From: Thermodesulfovibrionales bacterium
Lineage (GTDB): Bacteria > Nitrospirota > Thermodesulfovibrionia > Thermodesulfovibrionales > Dissulfurispiraceae
Direction of reading: 5' to 3'
DNA length: 64,000 bases
Assembly: GCA_020062545.1 (NCBI GenBank)
Contig: JAGUWD010000001.1
Span: 62,001-126,000 of the forward strand
A model generated the notes under the pieces. That model was not told the DNA's origin and made no database searches. It was given only the letters and a program-made list of their open reading frames with translations. The translations under genes and the position numbers were made by a program. The first letter of the stretch is position 1. Each line of letters begins with the position of its first letter. Below, one piece after another: positions 59,646 to 64,000 of the stretch.

Positions 59646-62404
59646 CCGACCCTGAAAGGGCAAAGAATAATATAAAATCGTTTTTATCGGAAAATCCTGC
59701 TTACACCGAAAGACTAACTGCTCATTATTCTCAAGTCGCGACCTTATTTTCATATAGCCAGTTTCTCGCCAATTATTCTGTAAAAAATCCTGATGCACTG
59801 TTTTATGCCATTGATAATCTCAATATACCCTTTGATGCCGAACAACTGAGGGCTGAATTAAATGAACTGCTCTCTTCTTGCAATTCCATAAATGAAGGTA
59901 TGAAGGCAATTCGTATTTTCAAAAAAAACAAACTGATGATTATCACCCTGAAGGATATTCTTAAGCAGGCAGAACTTCAGGAGATAATGCTCGATATGAG
60001 TAATCTTGCTGATGCGATTCTGTGGGAATCATTGGAATTTGTCCAATCATTTCTCAAGCAGAGATATGGCACTCCTGAAAACAATTCCGTTGTTGTTATA
60101 GCCCTCGGAAAGCTGGGAGCTCAGGAACTCAATTACAGCTCTGATGTGGACATAATCTTTGTTTACAGGGAAGAAGGTGAGACAAGCGGGGTATCTGCAA
60201 TTCAAGGCATAACCATGAATAAAATCTCTGCCTTAGAATATTACACAAAGCTTGTTGAAGAATACACGCGATTCCTCTCTGCAAATACAGAGGACGGCTT
60301 TGCCTACAGGGTTGATCTGAGATTAAGGCCACAGGGGCAGCGCGGCAGTCTGGCCATGTCATTAAGAGGTTATGAGGAGTATTACGAGTCATGGGGACAG
60401 TTGTGGGAAAGGGCTGCACTTCTCAGGGTAAGGCCGATAGCAGGAGACATGCAGTTAGGACAGGATTTTTTGAATACAATAAAGCCCTTTGTCTACAGAA
60501 AATACCTTGACTTTGAAGCCATTGACGAAATCAGGAGGATGAAGTCACAGGTTGAACAGATAAAGGCAGGAACATTGAGCAGGGATATAAAACGGGGATA
60601 TGGCGGGATTCGAGAGATAGAATTTTTCATACAGATATTCCAGTTGATTTATGGAGGCAAAGAGCCGTCTTTAAGGGAGCGGAGCACATTCAAGGCCTTA
60701 CATAAACTCCTGCAAAAGGGATTTATAGGTTATGAAGACTTCGGCCAGCTTTTGGACAATTATATCTTTCTGAGAACACTTGAACACAGGCTCCAACAAT
60801 TGAACGATATCCAGACACATGCCCTTCCATCCAGCGACATGGAACTGGATATTCTCGGGAAAAAGATGGGATTTCCGGACAGGTCGGTCTTTCTGTCAGA
60901 GCTTAACAGGAGAAGACATAAGGTAAGGACAATATACGATTCACTTTTGGAATCCAGAAAAAAACCACCTCAAGGCTTATTGAGCAGCATTTTCTGGGAT
61001 ATGGAAACACCTGTTGAACACCTCATGGCAGAAGAGCTTTCAAAGACGAAGATAACGGATATGAAGAGGACCATGCACCAACTCACCAGGATAAGAAACA
61101 ACATATACTCCTTCCAGACAATAAGGGGAAGGAGGCTCCTCGAGGATATTCTTCCGAGATTTGTGGATGAAGCGATCAAGGGCATAAACCCTGACCTCGC
61201 CCTGCTTCAGTTAGTCGATTTCTCCAGCATTTTAGCCTCAAAGGAATCCTATCTGGAAGCCATAGCACAAAGACCTGAAATAATCTCTGTCCTTAACTTC
61301 ATCTTCTCCCAGAGCGAATACCTTTCAAAGATACTCATGGGCAGTCCTGAATATATCGAGTCCATTGTTGGTGGTGAAATAACAAAAAAATCATTGAGGG
61401 CATTAAGGAATGAACTAAAGCTGTTAATTGACAGACATGGAGAATCCACTGCCATAAGGTTATTAAAAAGGTTCGAGGAGATAAAGCTGGGAATCCTGTT
61501 TCTGGATAAAAAAATAGGGGTAATAGAAATAATGAAAGGGCTGAGCAAGACGGCAGATGCAATCTTGTCAGCACTGCTTGAACGACATGGGACATCATTG
61601 AATATTATTGCCTTCGGGAAACTGGGAGGCAGGGAGATTATTTTTAATTCTGACCTTGACCTGATATTTATAACATTAGAAGAACCTACAGAAAACGATA
61701 TTAAGACAGCAGAGGGGTTGCTGAGGGTCTGCATGTCCTACACAAAGGACGGGATAGCATACAGGGTTGACACCCGCCTGAGACCTGAAGGCAGCAAAGG
61801 CCCTCTCGTGAGTTCCATAAAAGGCATTCGAGATTATTACCTGAAGCATGCACAGGTTTGGGAACTACAGGCACTTTTAAAGGCAAGGCCCATCTGTAAT
61901 TTCAAATTTCAAACTTCAAATTTCAAATTTATGGAACTGAGAAGAGAGATTTTAATGGAAAGGGGAGGTGAAATAACCTTAAGCGACATAAAAAAAATGA
62001 GGGGAAGGATTCAGAAAGAATTATCAAAGGAAGTCCCCGGCACTTATGATATAAAGCTCGGCGCAGGAGGGCTTGGGGAACTGGAGTTTATAGTTCAATA
62101 TCTGCAGCTCAAAAACTGCATGGACAACCAACAGATACTTGTTCAGGGAACTCTTGATGCAGTTAACCGCCTCAGCAAAAGAGGCATACTGGAGGATAGC
62201 GATGCAATGATGTTCAAAGAGACTTACATGTTTTACAGGACCATCGAAACCATGCTCAGGCTAAGGAATGAATTCCTTCTAAAAGAGGGTAGCACCATTG
62301 TGCAGAGCCTTGCAGGTTTTCTGCGCATGAATGAAAATAAAATCTTAAGCTCCCTGAATGAAAAAAGGGAGTGGGTCAGAAACTTCTGGGATATTTTAGA
62401 CTAA
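59612..62404 (+). CDS. glnE: Glutamine synthetase adenylyltransferase/deadenylase
   Basis: Two nucleotidyltransferase halves: ALGKLGAQELNYSSDVDIIFVY and AFGKLGGREIIFNSDLDLIFI; RVDLRLRPQG, RVDTRLRPEG. Confidence 0.95.
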   Translation: MSYQLSALSYLPDPERAKNNIKSFLSENPAYTERLTAHYSQVATLFSYSQFLANYSVKNPDALFYAIDNLNIPFDAEQLRAELNELLSSCNSINEGMKAIRIFKKNKLMIITLKDILKQAELQEIMLDMSNLADAILWESLEFVQSFLKQRYGTPENNSVVVIALGKLGAQELNYSSDVDIIFVYREEGETSGVSAIQGITMNKISALEYYTKLVEEYTRFLSANTEDGFAYRVDLRLRPQGQRGSLAMSLRGYEEYYESWGQLWERAALLRVRPIAGDMQLGQDFLNTIKPFVYRKYLDFEAIDEIRRMKSQVEQIKAGTLSRDIKRGYGGIREIEFFIQIFQLIYGGKEPSLRERSTFKALHKLLQKGFIGYEDFGQLLDNYIFLRTLEHRLQQLNDIQTHALPSSDMELDILGKKMGFPDRSVFLSELNRRRHKVRTIYDSLLESRKKPPQGLLSSIFWDMETPVEHLMAEELSKTKITDMKRTMHQLTRIRNNIYSFQTIRGRRLLEDILPRFVDEAIKGINPDLALLQLVDFSSILASKESYLEAIAQRPEIISVLNFIFSQSEYLSKILMGSPEYIESIVGGEITKKSLRALRNELKLLIDRHGESTAIRLLKRFEEIKLGILFLDKKIGVIEIMKGLSKTADAILSALLERHGTSLNIIAFGKLGGREIIFNSDLDLIFITLEEPTENDIKTAEGLLRVCMSYTKDGIAYRVDTRLRPEGSKGPLVSSIKGIRDYYLKHAQVWELQALLKARPICNFKFQTSNFKFMELRREILMERGGEITLSDIKKMRGRIQKELSKEVPGTYDIKLGAGGLGELEFIVQYLQLKNCMDNQQILVQGTLDAVNRLSKRGILEDSDAMMFKETYMFYRTIETMLRLRNEFLLKEGSTIVQSLAGFLRMNENKILSSLNEKREWVRNFWDILD

Positions 62405-62655
62405 TGCCTGTGAATGGGCATAAGCACACAATAGAGCGCCAATCACTACAAAGCTTCATTTAAACGCCTGTTCTATCTTTAGAAAGACTAATCCATATTA
62501 TTCATAAATTCCGAGAATGAAGCGGAAATACTTTGTCTTCCAGCATAACAACGTTTATGAATAATGTGGGCTAACTTCTTGACTTTAAGTGTCAAAATGT
62601 AGTATTCATCTTGGGCTATATTTATAGCTTTAAAATTTCTTATAAGGGGGATTTT

Positions 62656-63354
62656 ATGTTCAGAAGGAGTTTTTGGGTCTCGGCAGTTTTAGTATTCATG
62701 GTCTCCATCAGTCTTGCCTTTGCCAGTGAACAGAAGGGCGATGAGGCATTCGGCAAACTCATGGACGGCAATAAGAGATTCGTTTCGGGAAGTCTTGCTC
62801 AGAAGGATGTGGGCAATTCAAGGAGGAAAGAGCTTTTAAAGGGCCAGAGTCCATTTGCAATAGTGGTAACATGCTCAGATTCAAGGTTATCACCGGAAAT
62901 TATATTTGATCAGGGGTTGGGAGATATATTCGTAATAAGGACTGCAGGAAATCTCCTCGATCCCATTGCCCTCGGAAGCATAGAGTATGCAGCAGAACAT
63001 CTACATTCTCCTCTGTTGCTCATTCTCGGGCATGAACAGTGCGGTGCGGTGACAGCAGCAATGGATGCAAAGGGGAAACCCGAAGGCAATATAGGGGCAA
63101 TAGTAAGGAAGATCATGCCGGCAGTCAAAGCAGCAAAGACAAAGGGCGGAACAAAGGACGATATTTTCAACAATGCAATAAAAGAAAACGTATCGGTTCA
63201 GGAAAAATATATAATGAGTAAAAGCCCAGTATTAAAGCATTTGATCGAGAAGGGAGAGCTTAAGGTGGTTGCAGCCGTATACCATCTCGGCAGCGGCGAA
63301 GTGGAGATATTGGGCAAGGGCAGCAGTGCGCCTGCACACATGCATCACCATTAA
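62656..63354 (+). CDS. Exported beta-carbonic anhydrase
   Basis: Signal peptide MFRRSFWVSAVLVFMVSISLAFA; VVTCSDSRLSPEIIFDQGLGDIFVIRTAGN; LGHEQCGAV. Confidence 0.93.
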   Translation: MFRRSFWVSAVLVFMVSISLAFASEQKGDEAFGKLMDGNKRFVSGSLAQKDVGNSRRKELLKGQSPFAIVVTCSDSRLSPEIIFDQGLGDIFVIRTAGNLLDPIALGSIEYAAEHLHSPLLLILGHEQCGAVTAAMDAKGKPEGNIGAIVRKIMPAVKAAKTKGGTKDDIFNNAIKENVSVQEKYIMSKSPVLKHLIEKGELKVVAAVYHLGSGEVEILGKGSSAPAHMHHH

Positions 63355-63374
63355 TTTAACAGACTTCTATAGAT

Positions 63375-63415
63375 AAACAGGACTGTCTTGAACGAATTGG
63401 CAGTCCTGTTTATTT
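63375..63415 (+). terminator. Intrinsic terminator downstream of carbonic anhydrase
   Basis: AACAGGACTG / CAGTCCTGTT followed by TATTT. Confidence 0.65.
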
Positions 63416-63488
63416 AAAGATTATAATAAAGAACTCTGCGGCAGAGACCGCAGGGTATCAAAGAATCCGATGTTTGTGTTGTTGTCAT

Positions 63489-63545
63489 TGTCATTTCCGC
63501 TTGTCGGGAATCCTTCAGAAAGATTCTGGACAAGCCAGAATGACA
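63489..63545. repeat. Palindromic dispersed-type repeat (TGTCATTTCCGCTTGTC...CAAGCCAGAATGACA)
   Basis: TGTCATTTCCGCTTGTCGGGAATCCTTCAGAAAGATTCTGGACAAGCCAGAATGACA. Confidence 0.8.
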
Positions 63546-63586
63546 GAATATGGAAACCCTGTGGCACGCCACACGGAATTATCAAG

Positions 63587-64000
63587 TTACAGCCAGTATT
63601 CCGGATACTTCCTGTTTTTCGAGAGATTATTCACTAAAAGAGCAACGATTAATAATATAAGCGCACCTGCTCCAGCAGGTAAAAGTACGTACAAAAAACC
63701 GAGGTCATGGATCTTTTTACCTCCTATAACAGCAATCAATGCAGTTGCGCCGCCTGGCGGATGAACCGTTTTTGTTGCGAGCATCGCCACAATGGCAAGG
63801 GATACGCCAAGTGCAGCGGCCATCCAGATAACATCACCGAACAATTGATAGCATGCAACGCCAACAAACCCTGATATTATATGACCTCCGATCAGATTTC
63901 TCGGTTGGGCAAGGGGGCTTTTGATTGCGCCATAAACAAGCACTGCTGAGGCACCGAAAGAGCCTATTATCAATGTCAAATCCCTCGGCTCAAAATACTT
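63587..64000 (-). CDS. HPP-family membrane protein (truncated by window end)
   Basis: VAMLATKTVHPPGGATALIAVIGG; frame remains open to base 64000. Confidence 0.88.
   Translation of the reverse strand, partial: KYFEPRDLTLIIGSFGASAVLVYGAIKSPLAQPRNLIGGHIISGFVGVACYQLFGDVIWMAAALGVSLAIVAMLATKTVHPPGGATALIAVIGGKKIHDLGFLYVLLPAGAGALILLIVALLVNNLSKNRKYPEYWL

Noticed and set aside
63474-63764. 96-aa plus-strand ORF
   Set aside because: Overlaps the palindromic repeat and is antisense to the HPP gene.

Overview
The window looks like part of a Nitrospirota- or Desulfobacterota-like chromosome; that is inference from gene content only. It is densely coding, with no rRNA, tRNA, CRISPR array or intact transposase recognised. 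Main blocks: (1) 1-17 kb, a phosphate-starvation region with phoH, pstSCAB-phoU, small Cys-rich proteins, CXXC-less HMA-like proteins, an HMA-P-type ATPase, a 22-residue-repeat protein and arsC/corA/metK; (2) 17-28 kb, a chemotaxis cluster and an NtrC-type regulator; (3) 28-32.7 kb, housekeeping and cytochrome-maturation genes; (4) 32.7-37.3 kb, a ptxABCDE-type phosphite uptake/oxidation cluster whose ptxC is frameshifted; (5) multiheme cytochrome, rhomboid, CIRCE-groESL, mltG and ispG genes; (6) 47.8-56 kb, a quinone/multiheme-cytochrome redox module with a CXXCH-containing sensor kinase; (7) an oligopeptide ABC transporter with a permease/binding-protein chimera, glnE, an exported carbonic anhydrase and a partial HPP protein. 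The strongest discovery is a set of nine Pho-box-like arrays, each of 3-4 hexamers of TTTAAC/TGTAAC type at exact 11-bp spacing, with a -10-like hexamer 16-17 nt after the start of the last repeat. They sit upstream of phoH, pstS (two in tandem), small Cys-rich genes, zinc-ribbon/HMA-like genes, the 22-mer-repeat/P-type ATPase/metK/corA/arsC operon and the ptx cluster. Together they suggest a phosphate regulon containing an undescribed metal/phosphate module. A second notable signal is a family of short ~7-8 bp degenerate tandem/palindromic tracts found between genes and in frame inside genes.
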